A stretch of 33,986 nt of DNA from Rhodospirillales bacterium (GTDB lineage: Bacteria > Pseudomonadota > Alphaproteobacteria > Rhodospirillales > JASLLZ01): NCBI GenBank assembly GCA_030746775.1, contig JASLLZ010000023.1, positions 1-33,986 on the forward strand. Reading direction: 5' to 3'. The position numbers and the translations under genes were made by a program. Under the pieces are notes generated by a model. That model was not told the origin of the DNA. It worked only from the letters and a program-made list of their open reading frames with translations, and made no database searches. Each line of letters begins with the position of its first letter. Position 1 is the first letter of the stretch. Shown one piece after another: positions 1 through 8,107 of this stretch.

Positions 1-54
1 GGAAGAAGTCCTCTGCCCTGCTTCGGTTGATTGGAATTTCTTGTTGAGCGACAG

Positions 55-77
55 AAAGCGGCACCAAGACCGCTTTT
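55..77 (+). terminator. Hairpin with short T run, possible intrinsic terminator
   Basis: Arms AAAGCGG (55-61) and CCGCTTT (70-76) are perfectly complementary around an 8-base loop and the sequence continues into a run of four T. This is short for an intrinsic terminator. It probably ends a gene lying left of the window and separates it from the binding-protein gene that starts at 132. An attenuator in the leader of that gene is the alternative. Confidence 0.4.
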
Positions 78-131
78 CGACCAAATTGGGATTAACCCGG
101 TTCTTGCAACGCACATCAGGGAGACACTTCG

Positions 132-1244
132 ATGACCATAAAGAAATCCAAACTCTTAGCGAAACGCTCGAATTCGAACACAAAATCTTCGCGCCGTCAG
201 TTCCTTGCCGGCACCGCAGCCGTCGGCGCGGGTCTGGCCGTCGGCGGGCCGTTGATCCTGGTTCCAGGCAGCGCCAAGGCCGCCGGAAAGGTCTCTTTCG
301 CCGCCGATGGCGGTCGCAACTTCGACATCATGAAAGAGGTCTGGCTGACGCCGTTCCAGAAGGAAACCGGCATCGAGACCATCCCGATCCCAACCGGACG
401 CAACGTGTCCAAGATCAAGGCCCAAGTGGAAACCGGGAACATCGAGTGGGACGTGATCGGCCTGGGCGGTGCCCCGTCAATGGTGGCCATGAACGAAGGG
501 CTGCTCGAGCCCATCGACACCAACATCGTCGACCTTTCGAATCACGGATTTTCCGAGTGGCAGTGGCCGGCCGCCGTCGGCACTTACTACTACTTCGGCG
601 GAATCGCCTATCGCCCGTCCTCCCACGGCGCCAAGGGCAAGCACCCACGCACCTGGTCCGAATGGTGGAACGTCAAGGGAATACCCGGCCGCCGCGGCAT
701 GCGTGCGCGCCCCCAAGAAGAGATGGAGCGCGCGCTGGTCGCCGACGGGGTGGCACCGAAGGACCTCTATCCCCTCGACGAGGATCGTGCGTTCAAGTCC
801 CTCGATCGCATCAAGTCCCAAGTCAAGCACTGGATCAAGGAAACACCGCAAACCATTACCTTGCTCCAATCGAAGGAGATTGATTTCTCCTACACCTACA
901 GTGCCCGGGTCGAGGCGGCGAAGGAACAAGGTCTCGACATGGAGTTCGTGTACGACAGCGTCATTTCGACGCCGCTCTGCTTCATCGTGCCCAAGGGCAG
1001 CAAGAACAAGGACAACGCGATGAAGCTGATCAACAATTTCCTGAGTGAAAAAGTGCAAAGGAACTGGAGCATTCGTGCGAACTACGGCATCGTCAACAAG
1101 ACGGCCGCGGCTAACCTGCCGGCGAAAACTCTTGCCCGGCTGCCCAAACTGGCAGACCCGAAAATGATTAAGATCGATGTCGAATACTGGGCGGAAAACC
1201 TGAAACGCATGCAGAAGAAGTATGCCGAGTGGTTGATCACCTGA
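132..1244 (+). CDS. ABC transporter substrate-binding protein, spermidine/putrescine (PotD-like) type, Tat-exported
   Basis: A 370-residue periplasmic solute-binding protein. The N-terminus carries a twin-arginine signal: a basic stretch, SRRQFL at about residue 20, a hydrophobic Ala/Gly core and a likely cleavage near the SAKAA stretch at about 50. The mature part resembles the polyamine/iron-type binding proteins of ABC importers, with a C-terminal NYGIVN-type segment. Tat export implies folding in the cytoplasm before secretion. AGGGAG at 118-123 serves the ATG. Two permease genes and an enolase-superfamily gene follow on the same strand, so the ligand is probably the substrate, or a precursor of the substrate, of that enzyme. 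The ligand cannot be read from the sequence. No ATPase gene is in the window; it may lie just to the left. Confidence 0.85.
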   Translation: MTIKKSKLLAKRSNSNTKSSRRQFLAGTAAVGAGLAVGGPLILVPGSAKAAGKVSFAADGGRNFDIMKEVWLTPFQKETGIETIPIPTGRNVSKIKAQVETGNIEWDVIGLGGAPSMVAMNEGLLEPIDTNIVDLSNHGFSEWQWPAAVGTYYYFGGIAYRPSSHGAKGKHPRTWSEWWNVKGIPGRRGMRARPQEEMERALVADGVAPKDLYPLDEDRAFKSLDRIKSQVKHWIKETPQTITLLQSKEIDFSYTYSARVEAAKEQGLDMEFVYDSVISTPLCFIVPKGSKNKDNAMKLINNFLSEKVQRNWSIRANYGIVNKTAAANLPAKTLARLPKLADPKMIKIDVEYWAENLKRMQKKYAEWLIT

Positions 1245-1284
1245 GGGCCACCTGACGGCAACCATGCGACGAGTGGTGAACGGG

Positions 1285-1312
1285 CCCGGGACGAAATCGA
1301 GACCGTCCCGGG
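1285..1312 (+). other. Hairpin between binding-protein gene and permease genes
   Basis: CCCGGGAC (1285-1292) and GTCCCGGG (1305-1312) form a perfect 8-bp GC-rich stem around a 12-base loop, followed by a modestly T-rich stretch. In ABC importer operons a hairpin here commonly stabilises the binding-protein message or partly terminates transcription, so that the binding protein exceeds the permeases. That role is inferred from position. The 171-base gap holds no gene. Confidence 0.45.
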
Positions 1313-1415
1313 TCTTCCCGTATTTCGTTTCGTACGAGCGCCTTGTTGCACGGCGCTTCGGAGTGTCCAAGAACTTCTCCAAGCCGGTGCGGCGGGGAAG
1401 AGTTTGAGGTAATGT

Positions 1416-2228
1416 ATGGCGTTCGTAGTGCCTTTTTTCGCCTTCACGGCGGCAGTGTTCCTTTTGCCGCTCTTGATGATCATCTATTACAGTTTTTCGG
1501 GTGAAGGTTCCTCTCTCCAGTACTACGAGGAGTTTTTCGTTGGCGCCCTCTACCTGCGCGTCTTGTGGACCACGATCGAGGTTGCGCTCTCAACCGCCGC
1601 CCTGACGCTGCTCCTCGCCTATCCGGTCGCCTATTACCTGGCCCAGCAGCCGCCGAAACGGCGCGCGATCATGGGCCTGTTTCTCCTGCTTCCCTTCTAT
1701 ACATCCATCCTGGTCAAGAGCTTCGCCTTCACCGTGTTCCTGGGGTATCAAGGCATCGCCAATTCGGCGCTCCGTCTCGCCTTCGGTCCGGAGGGCGGGC
1801 TGGAGATGATGTTCAATCGTTTCGGCGTCTATGTCGGTCTGACCCACAACTACCTGCCTTATATGGTCTTTCCCATACTGGTCAGCCTGTTGGCCCAGAA
1901 CCCGGCGTTGCGTAAGGCGGCAGAGATCATGGGGGCCGAGCCGTGGCGCATCTTTTTGCGCGTCACCTTTCCGCTCAGCATGCCGGGCGTCCTGGCCGGC
2001 GTCCTCTTGACCGTCATCCTGACTCTGGGCCAGTTCATCACGCCTTCGCTGCTGGGTGGCCGCAAGGACCTGATGATGGCCAACCTGGTCGATTTCCATA
2101 TCAAGGAATCCTTGGATTGGGGCATGGCGTCGACCATCGCCGTCGTCTTAATGATTATTGCCTCGGCGGTCATGGTGCTGCTGGCGAAAGTGCGGGGCGG
2201 GCAGATGTTCGAACAAAGGAGCGTCTAG
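1416..2228 (+). CDS. ABC transporter permease, PotB/PotH-like
   Basis: A 270-residue inner-membrane permease with about six hydrophobic segments, beginning almost directly with the first (FVVPFFAFTAAVFLLPLL). Near residues 160-180 lies the cytoplasmic EAA-type loop (KAAEIMGAEPWRIFLRVTFP), which docks onto the ATPase. The ATG at 1416 is chosen because an in-frame stop lies just upstream (1410-1412); GAGG at 1406-1409 is its ribosome site. An out-of-frame ATG at 1412 should not be mistaken for the start. It would pair with the next permease to form the channel for the binding protein at 132. Confidence 0.85.
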   Translation: MAFVVPFFAFTAAVFLLPLLMIIYYSFSGEGSSLQYYEEFFVGALYLRVLWTTIEVALSTAALTLLLAYPVAYYLAQQPPKRRAIMGLFLLLPFYTSILVKSFAFTVFLGYQGIANSALRLAFGPEGGLEMMFNRFGVYVGLTHNYLPYMVFPILVSLLAQNPALRKAAEIMGAEPWRIFLRVTFPLSMPGVLAGVLLTVILTLGQFITPSLLGGRKDLMMANLVDFHIKESLDWGMASTIAVVLMIIASAVMVLLAKVRGGQMFEQRSV

Positions 2229-2230
2229 CC

Positions 2231-3070
2231 GTGACCGGAAAAGGGGTAGTTTCCGCCGCCACCGTCGGGAGTGTCGGCTGGCGCCCGTCGAAGGCCAACA
2301 CCATCGTGGCCTGGCTCATATTCGCCTTTCTCATTCTGCCCAGCTTCGTCGTCATTCCCATGTCGTTCGGCGATACGGACGAGTTCATGTTCCCGCCCCA
2401 GGGACTTTCAACCTATCTCTATGAAAAATATTTCTTCGACGGCAACTGGATGGAGACGACCCGGCAAAGCTTCGTCGTTGCCGTGCTGTCCACCGTGGCG
2501 TGCCTGTTTTTCGGGGTGACGGCGGCCTACGGCGTGGTGCGCGGAAACTTTCCCGGCAAACGGCTCGTCACCATGTTCTTGCTGACCCCGATGTTCGTGC
2601 CGCTGATCGTCATCGCACTCGGCCTTTATATGTACTTCGCCACCCTGGGCCTAAGCGGGTCGACGATCAGCATCGTGGTCGGCCATACCCTGCACGGGAC
2701 CCCGTTTGTGATCGTTCTGTGCATGGCGGCGTTACGCCACGTCGACCCCAACCTCGAGGCCGCCGCCCGGGTGATGGGGGCGGGCCGCGTCTACACCCTG
2801 GTCAAGGTCACCCTGCCGCTCTTGAAACCGGCGCTGTTCGCGAGCGCGCTGTTCGCCTTCCTCATATCTTTCGACGAGGTCGTCATTTCGTGGTTCCTCA
2901 CCACTGTCTACACCCAGACCCTGCCGGTTAAGATGTACAGCAGCATCCAGTGGGAAATCTCTCCGGTACTGGCCGCGGTTTCTTCATTGCTGACGCTCTT
3001 GGCCTTCGTGATTTGCGTCGCCGGCGTGCTGGTTCAAAAAGACGACAAACAGGAAACGACCCAGGGATAA
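2231..3070 (+). CDS. ABC transporter permease, PotC/PotI-like
   Basis: A 279-residue second permease subunit with six predicted membrane segments and a cytoplasmic coupling loop EAAARVMGAGRVYTLVKVTLP near residues 173-193. The reading frame is open far upstream, but the gene surely begins at the GTG at 2231, two bases after the stop of the first permease. AAAGGAGC at 2216-2223, inside the end of that gene, fits as its ribosome site, and the N-terminus then matches the length of PotC-type proteins. The near-overlap indicates translational coupling, as expected for subunits of a heterodimer. The next gene follows after 10 bases. Confidence 0.85.
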   Translation: MTGKGVVSAATVGSVGWRPSKANTIVAWLIFAFLILPSFVVIPMSFGDTDEFMFPPQGLSTYLYEKYFFDGNWMETTRQSFVVAVLSTVACLFFGVTAAYGVVRGNFPGKRLVTMFLLTPMFVPLIVIALGLYMYFATLGLSGSTISIVVGHTLHGTPFVIVLCMAALRHVDPNLEAAARVMGAGRVYTLVKVTLPLLKPALFASALFAFLISFDEVVISWFLTTVYTQTLPVKMYSSIQWEISPVLAAVSSLLTLLAFVICVAGVLVQKDDKQETTQG

Positions 3071-3080
3071 GGATAAAATC

Positions 3081-4199
3081 ATGCGCATCACCGACATCGA
3101 AACGCGCCAGATCGAGGCCGAGTTTCCCCTCACTTTCAGCGGCGGCACTTATCAGCTCACCAAGCGGTCATCGGTTCTGTGCCGGATATCCACCGACGGT
3201 GAAGTGGCCGGCGAGGTCTGTGTCGGCAACGAAAACTCTTACAGCGCCCGGTTCTTCGATCTCCTCCAGGGGCCGTTCAAGGAGGTCCTGGTCGGTCGCG
3301 ACCCGCTGATGATCGAAGAACACTGGGGGAAGATGATCGCCCATGCCACCAAGGCCCCTGAACCCGACGCCGTTATCAAGGCGATCTCGACGGTCGACGT
3401 CGCGTTGTGGGACCTCAAGGGCAGGATTTGCGGACTGCCCGTCTATAAGCTGATCGGGGGCCGGACCGATCGCGTGCCGATCATCGGTATCGGCGGCTAT
3501 TACGAGACCTGCGGCGACGAAAAGGGCATTCGCGAAGAGATCAAGTTTTACAAGGAAACCGGCCTCGCCGGCATCAAGTTCAAGGTTGGCAAGCTGTCCA
3601 TCCAAGAGGACGCGGAACGGGTGCGCGTGGCCCGCGACGAGGCCGGCGACGAATTCGCTATCGTCGTCGATTCGAACATGGCCTGGGTGCCGGCCGAGGC
3701 GGTGCGTTTCGCCAATCTGATCAAGGACTGCGATCCCGCCTGGCTGGAAGAGCCCGTTCACTGGCGCAACGTGCCGCGTGGTTTGAGGGAAGTGCGTCAA
3801 AAGTCGGGCGTTCCGGTCGGCGCCGGTCAATCCGAGTTGTCGGTGTTCGGCTGTTACGAGTTGCTGGCCGGGGAATCGGTGGACGTCATCAATGTAACTT
3901 CGAACCGGGGCGGCGGGATTACGGCGTGGCTCAAGATCGCCGGTGCCGCCGCCCTCGCTGACGTCGCCATGGCCCACGTCGCCGAGCCTCACATTGCCAT
4001 GCACCTCATGGCGGGTATCTCGAACCCGACGTTCGTCGAATGCTACCCTGATGTCCGCCGCGACGTTTTTTGGGACGAGCTTTATAAGAATCGTCCGGCG
4101 ATCGAAGGCGGCCACATTATGCTCCCGGATCAGCCCGGTTTGGGCCTCGCGTTCAATCAAGAAGCGGTGGAGCGCTACGCATTGGGACCTTGGCAGTGA
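3081..4199 (+). CDS. Mandelate racemase/muconate lactonizing enzyme family protein (enolase superfamily)
   Basis: A 372-residue enzyme with an N-terminal capping domain and a beta/alpha barrel. Visible residues fit the mandelate-racemase branch: the KFK motif (Lys166, Lys168) as base; metal ligands Asp197 (VVDSN), Glu223 (WLEEP) and Glu252 (GQSEL); and His299, His304 or His308 as candidate second acid/base. The position after Asp269, where an Asp of the usual His-Asp dyad is expected, reads NVTSNRGGG, so that partner may be missing. Members abstract a proton alpha to a carboxylate and act as dehydratases, racemases or cycloisomerases on acid sugars, amino-acid derivatives or betaines. Its place 10 bases behind the transporter suggests it acts on the imported compound. 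Substrate unknown. Confidence 0.85.
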   Translation: MRITDIETRQIEAEFPLTFSGGTYQLTKRSSVLCRISTDGEVAGEVCVGNENSYSARFFDLLQGPFKEVLVGRDPLMIEEHWGKMIAHATKAPEPDAVIKAISTVDVALWDLKGRICGLPVYKLIGGRTDRVPIIGIGGYYETCGDEKGIREEIKFYKETGLAGIKFKVGKLSIQEDAERVRVARDEAGDEFAIVVDSNMAWVPAEAVRFANLIKDCDPAWLEEPVHWRNVPRGLREVRQKSGVPVGAGQSELSVFGCYELLAGESVDVINVTSNRGGGITAWLKIAGAAALADVAMAHVAEPHIAMHLMAGISNPTFVECYPDVRRDVFWDELYKNRPAIEGGHIMLPDQPGLGLAFNQEAVERYALGPWQ

Positions 4200-4203
4200 G
4201 AGG

Positions 4204-4215
4204 GTGACCGGTCAC
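4204..4215. other. 12-bp perfect palindrome between convergent stop codons
   Basis: GTGACCGGTCAC is self-complementary over 12 bases and lies between the stop of the enolase-superfamily gene (4199) and the stop of the chaperonin gene (4215). With no loop it is a poor terminator and could equally be a protein-binding site or chance. Confidence 0.3.
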
Positions 4216-5843
4216 TAGCCGTCGAAGTCGTCCATCGGGTCGGACGGCATGGCCGGTATCTCGGGTTCGGGTATCACCCCCACCATGGCCTCGGTGGTGA
4301 CCAGCGAAGCGCCCGCGGAAGCGCCGATTTGCAAGGCGATGCGCAACATCTTAGTCGAATCGATGAGGCCCGCCGCAATCATGTCGGTGTAGGAGCCGTC
4401 GCGAACGTCGAAGCCCACGTTCGCGTCGCGCCGTTCCAACAGCTTGGCCGCCACGACCGAACCGACGTGCCCCGCGTTGTCGACGATCTGGCGCAGGGGT
4501 TCGGCCAGGGCGCGGCGGACGATGTCGATGCCCGCCTTTTGATCGATGTTATCGTATGACGCCTTGTCCAGGGCGCTGGCCGCGCGCAACAGGGCGACGC
4601 CGCCACCGGGAAGGAAACCTTCTTCCATGGCCGCCCGCGCCGATCGTAGGGCGTTGTCGAAGCGGTCCCGGCGTTCCCGCGCTTCCAGTTCCGTGGCGCC
4701 GCCGACCCGGATCACGGCGACCCGGCCGGCCAACTTGGCCAAGCGTTGGCGTAACCGTTCCTCCTCGGTATCCGACGTCGTCTCGCCGATTTGCGCCCGC
4801 AGCCGGTCGCACCGCTCGCCCAACGCTTTCTTGCCACCGCCCCCCTCGACCAGCGTCGTAGTCGTGGCGGTGATGATCGCGCGCTTCGCCGTTCCCAACA
4901 TGTCGAGACTGGTATTTTCCAGCTTCAGGCCAAGTTCCTCGCTGATCATCCGAGCGCCGGTCGCGATGGCGATGTCTTCTAGCAGTTCCTTTCGGTTTTC
5001 GCCGAAGGACGGCCCCTCGACCGCCGCCGCCTCTATGCCGCCCTGCCGTTTGTTGACGACCAGCGCGCCCAGGGCCTCGGCCTCAATACCTTCCGCGACG
5101 ATCAGGAAGGAGCGCTCCGTCTCGAGCACGTCCTCGAGAAGGCCGACCAAGGGATCGAAGGTCGAGAGTTTCTGTCCCGAGACCAGGATATAGGGGTCCT
5201 CAAGCTCACAGGTCATGGATTTGGTGTCGGTGACCAAATGGGGAGAAAGATAACCGCGGTCGAACTGCAGGCCCTCGACAACCGTCAAATCGGTCTCCCC
5301 GGTATTCCCGACCTCCACCGTGATGACGCCTTCTTGACCCACCTTGTCCATGGCCTCGGCTACCATGCGCCCGATCTCCGTGTCGCCGTTGGCGCTCACG
5401 GTGGCCAGGCTAGCGATCTCATCGATGGTGGACACTTCGCGTGCCCGCCTTCGAAGCTCCGCCACGACGGCGGCGACGGCGCCATCGATGCCGCGCCGGA
5501 GGTCCATGGGATTGAGGCCGGCGGCCACCGCCTTGATGCCATCGCGCACGATCGCATGGGCGAGGACGGTCGCCGTCGTCGTTCCGTCTCCGGTATCGTC
5601 GCTGGTCTTGACCGCCACTTCGCGCATCACCTGGGCGCCCATGTCGGCGAAACGGTCGGAAAGCTCTATCATCCGGGCAACGCTGACACCGTCCCGGGTA
5701 AGACGCGTGCCGTAGTCGCGCTCGAGGAACGCATAGCCTCCCTTGGGCCCCATGGTGACCCGGACGGCCCGCGCCAGTATATCGGCACCACGCAGGAATC
5801 CGGCCCGCGCCTGATCTCCGAATCTGATCTCCTTAGCCGGCAT
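4215..5843 (-). CDS. GroEL-like 60 kDa chaperonin paralogue, divergent
   Basis: A 542-residue group I chaperonin subunit, collinear with E. coli GroEL throughout (offset one residue). Nucleotide-site features kept: MGPKG at 31-35, Asp51 (TRDGVSV), and GDGTTT at 85-90. Differences: the residue matching GroEL Asp398, the key ATPase aspartate, is Asn397 (FDNAL; codon at 4653-4655). The apical motif GYLSPYF reads GYLSPHL, so the substrate-binding positions Tyr203 and Phe204 are His202 and Leu203. The C-terminus ends in an acidic MDDFDG tail rather than Gly-Gly-Met repeats. No groES and no CIRCE element lie beside it. Family knowledge: an Asp398 mutant of GroEL binds but scarcely hydrolyses ATP. 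Inference: a specialised second copy, not the housekeeping chaperonin. Its reading frame is intact. Confidence 0.93.
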   Translation of the reverse strand: MPAKEIRFGDQARAGFLRGADILARAVRVTMGPKGGYAFLERDYGTRLTRDGVSVARMIELSDRFADMGAQVMREVAVKTSDDTGDGTTTATVLAHAIVRDGIKAVAAGLNPMDLRRGIDGAVAAVVAELRRRAREVSTIDEIASLATVSANGDTEIGRMVAEAMDKVGQEGVITVEVGNTGETDLTVVEGLQFDRGYLSPHLVTDTKSMTCELEDPYILVSGQKLSTFDPLVGLLEDVLETERSFLIVAEGIEAEALGALVVNKRQGGIEAAAVEGPSFGENRKELLEDIAIATGARMISEELGLKLENTSLDMLGTAKRAIITATTTTLVEGGGGKKALGERCDRLRAQIGETTSDTEEERLRQRLAKLAGRVAVIRVGGATELEARERRDRFDNALRSARAAMEEGFLPGGGVALLRAASALDKASYDNIDQKAGIDIVRRALAEPLRQIVDNAGHVGSVVAAKLLERRDANVGFDVRDGSYTDMIAAGLIDSTKMLRIALQIGASAGASLVTTEAMVGVIPEPEIPAMPSDPMDDFDG

Positions 5844-5969
5844 GATTCAACCTTGTCCCCACGACCCTTGGCCCATCAAAATATAGCACGGGGCGGGCGC
5901 TGGCAAAAAACCATGGTATCTTTGAACACATTCGGTTTGGATCGCCAACAGCCAATAGGGAGACCCGCC

Positions 5970-6341
5970 ATGGGGAAGAAAGCGGTCGGACACAAGGCCA
6001 TATTGACGGAAGCGCGGCTCAAGGCGCCACCTTCGGAGCAATTGATCCGTTATACCCACGCCCCGCGTCTGGTCCGTGAGAAAAAGAGGTTTGATCAATT
6101 CTTGGCGATCGACATGGCCCACACCGTCATGCTGGTCGAACGAAAGATACTGTCGAAGAGGGATGGCGGAAAAATCCTCAGGCGGCTTCGCGAACTTGAT
6201 GCGCTGGGGCCGGATAAATTCCGCACCGTCCCCAAAAAGGGAAGCTTCCTCCTTCAGGTCGAGGATTTCCTGTTCGACAAACTGGGCGAGGAGATCGGCG
6301 GCAGAATGCACACCGGCCGCAGCCGCATCGACCAGGGTGCG
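5970..6341 (+). pseudogene. 5' fragment of an argininosuccinate lyase-like gene (fumarase/aspartase superfamily)
   Basis: About 124 codons read as the N-terminal part of an argininosuccinate-lyase-family protein: a helical stretch with DMAHTVMLVERKILS, the VEDFLFDKLGEEIGG region, and the family signature MHTGRSRIDQG at 6306-6338. AGGGAG at 5958-5963 before the ATG at 5970 shows the 5' end is preserved. Similarity ends abruptly just after the signature, although the frame stays open to 6593; the following residues do not resemble the rest of the fold, and family members normally run to about 450-500 residues. The downstream DNA instead carries an unrelated gene on the other strand. It is therefore a truncated remnant without the C-terminal catalytic parts. 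It may have used a substrate other than argininosuccinate. Confidence 0.65.
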
Positions 6342-7067
6342 GGACTCATCGGGCTCGGCGAGCGCCGCCTGAACGTCGCACTCCCACAGCAGCAGTTTCA
6401 TGTGAAGCACCATCTGCTGACCCTCGACAGACAAGTACTCGTCGCGGACAGTGTCGAGCGTCCCTATCTGAACATGACCCTGAACGAACAGGTAGGTATC
6501 GTCCCGGTCTTGCAAGTCGCCGGTATTGTGCATGATGCGTCCTATCTGGACGTTCTCGTGAATGTTGATCTCGACCTCCTCGAACCCACCTAAAAGGACT
6601 GTCATCTCGCCCTCTTTCAAGTTAAATATCCCGATCTTTATCCTGTCGAGAATCCTGCCTCGCCCCCTCAATCGCCTAATCGGCTCCACCTCCTCCTCAA
6701 ACTCGATCTGATCGACAAGAACCCGCGCGATTCGGTCGTCACGTGCCTTCTTCTCGTCCCGGCCTTCTGAGTCGTCGGGCTCTGGACCGTCCGGCCTCTT
6801 TTCGTGATCGGGAGTTTCGAGGGAGAAAGGGGACTCCTGACGAGCGATGCTCCAGGATTTGTGAAAATGTGGTTCTTCGATGAGGATCCGAACGGAGTGC
6901 CACCGAAGATACCACGGGGCACTCGCCCCCTCCTCGAAGTAGCTCTCGATGACGTTGTACTGTTTCTTCCCGAAGTACTTCTTAAACTTCCGTTCTTCCT
7001 CAGCTATGCTCTTGTCGCTCTCGGCCCCGAGCTCGTCGTCCTCGTCAGTGGTGTCGTCTTCGTCCAT
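6342..7067 (-). pseudogene. Unknown acidic protein, probably truncated at its 3' end
   Basis: From ATG at 7067 the minus strand encodes a very acidic N-terminus (MDEDDTTDEDDELG), a Lys/Glu-rich helical stretch, a charged linker and then a beta-rich part (around MTVLLGGFEEVEINIH). The frame has no stop until 5847, but everything below about 6342 is simply the antisense of the lyase fragment. The genuine gene therefore seems to have lost its own end at the same junction. The nominal open product is 406 residues from 7067. Its use of A and T in third codon positions appears higher than in neighbouring genes, suggesting foreign origin. I do not recognise the family. A complete gene overlapping the lyase remnant is possible but less likely. 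Confidence 0.45.
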
Positions 7068-7166
7068 GTCAATTCCCCACTGGCGGTTGCCAGCAAATAG
7101 CATCCTACACCATCGGTGGCTGGCGTCGAAGGAGGCATAGGTTGCGACCTGTGTTACGGTGACACC

Positions 7167-7370
7167 ATGACCACCGACCACGACATCTACCGGGCCGGGA
7201 AGGAACTCATCGAGCAGTTCGGTGAGAGCGCGCCGATCCGAGCGGCCATGCGCCATGACTATCTACTGAAGGCCGGTGACGTGGACGGTTGCGTTGTCTG
7301 GAAGCGCATCCTCAAGGCGATTGACGAGTTACAGTCGGTGGAGCCGCCCGAGGGGGCGAAGGTGCATTAG
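7167..7370 (+). CDS. Small conserved-type hypothetical protein (67 residues)
   Basis: The ATG at 7167 opens a 67-residue protein beginning MTTDHDIYRAGKELIEQFG. It has an amphipathic helical pattern: APIRAAMRHDYLLKAGD, then CVVWKRILKAIDELQ. Small cytoplasmic proteins with this DIYRAA...GE.AP..AA.RAD.L...GD..G..VWKRI...I..L layout are familiar from alphaproteobacterial genomes, where they have no assigned function. The frame extends upstream to 7116 but the helical domain begins at MTTDHD, and GGTGA lies before that ATG. It is divergent from the acidic-protein gene, 99 bases away. No function is proposed. Confidence 0.6.
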   Translation: MTTDHDIYRAGKELIEQFGESAPIRAAMRHDYLLKAGDVDGCVVWKRILKAIDELQSVEPPEGAKVH

Positions 7371-7691
7371 GGACGGCGTCTGCGTCTTAGGGAAATGCTT
7401 GGCACACAGCAGACCAATCCCTCGGGCGTTGAAGGTTCCAATACTTTGGTGTTCCGGCTCATGATGCTCGTTGCCGGGAGCGCAAATTCAGAATCTCAGG
7501 CACGCATAAGAGTGCGGTGGCAAGGGTGTGATTTATGAGAACGGGGTTGTGGTGTCGTTGGGGGGTTATCGACGGTATACAGATACCCTATACGAGCGAC
7601 CGGCAAGCCTAAAACCATTGCCCCCAGTTACCGACTAAACGTCACACAAGTGTAGCCAGGGGCGAGATACCGACTGCAATCAAACCGTAGA
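7371..7691. other. Intergenic stretch with no convincing gene
   Basis: About 320 bases between the 67-residue protein and the next minus-strand ORF. A 47-codon plus-strand frame at 7395-7538 with AGGGAA before its ATG, and a 25-codon frame at 7535-7612, are present. Neither has recognisable protein character. No tRNA, repeat or hairpin of note is seen. It reads like decayed DNA of the 6.3-9.0 kb patch. Confidence 0.4.
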
Positions 7692-8054
7692 TCAGGCAGC
7701 GCCGCGTTTACCTATACTAAGCGCAATGACGTTGCTTATTCCTGCTTCATCATGGCGCGGAGAGGTGGGAAGAGGCGACATCATCGACTGAATAATAGGG
7801 TGGTAAACAACTATACCGTCGCCCCGGTGGCCCATGACGCCAGCTTCGAATAACTCATGGATGATCGCGCTCTTCGGTGCAATTCCGTGGGAGCGGATTA
7901 CCTCTGACATTCGAACGATGCCGGTCCGGCCGGTCAAGTGACGGAAGGAGAGCAATGCGAGAAGATACCGCATGGCGTCCGAGGAAAGATGCGGAAGGCG
8001 ACGCAATACCGCACTGTCAGATGGTACGCGATGGAGATGAACAACGTCATGCAT
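7692..8054 (-). CDS. Hypothetical protein, possible winged-helix-like fold (120 residues)
   Basis: ATG at 8054 is preceded by AAGGAT at about eight bases. The middle of the protein (SSDAMRYLLALLSFRH, then IVRMSEVIRSHGI, then SAIIHELFEAGVMGHRGDG) alternates amphipathic helices with a short Gly-rich turn and a final strand IVVYHPII. This resembles the helix-helix-wing order of small DNA-binding domains. That resemblance is my reading of the pattern, not a recognised family. It stands alone, with gaps on both sides. A non-coding artefact of the decayed region is possible, but the helical periodicity and ribosome site favour a real gene. Confidence 0.4.
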   Translation of the reverse strand: MHDVVHLHRVPSDSAVLRRLPHLSSDAMRYLLALLSFRHLTGRTGIVRMSEVIRSHGIAPKSAIIHELFEAGVMGHRGDGIVVYHPIIQSMMSPLPTSPRHDEAGISNVIALSIGKRGAA

Positions 8055-8107
8055 GGCGTTGATCCTTCGCGGTGAAGGGAACGAAGGGCGGGGCTGGAGC
8101 CACTAGG

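Noticed and set aside
5844-5969. Heat-shock CIRCE operator upstream of the chaperonin gene
   Set aside because: The TTAGCACTC-N9-GAGTGCTAA dyad was looked for and is not present.
5847-6341. Minus-strand extension of the acidic-protein frame down to 5847
   Set aside because: It is the exact antisense of a recognisable lyase-family sequence, and open antisense frames are common at this GC content.
6342-6593. Continuation of the lyase frame to 6593
   Set aside because: After the HTGRSR motif the residues no longer match the family and lie antisense to a better-supported frame.
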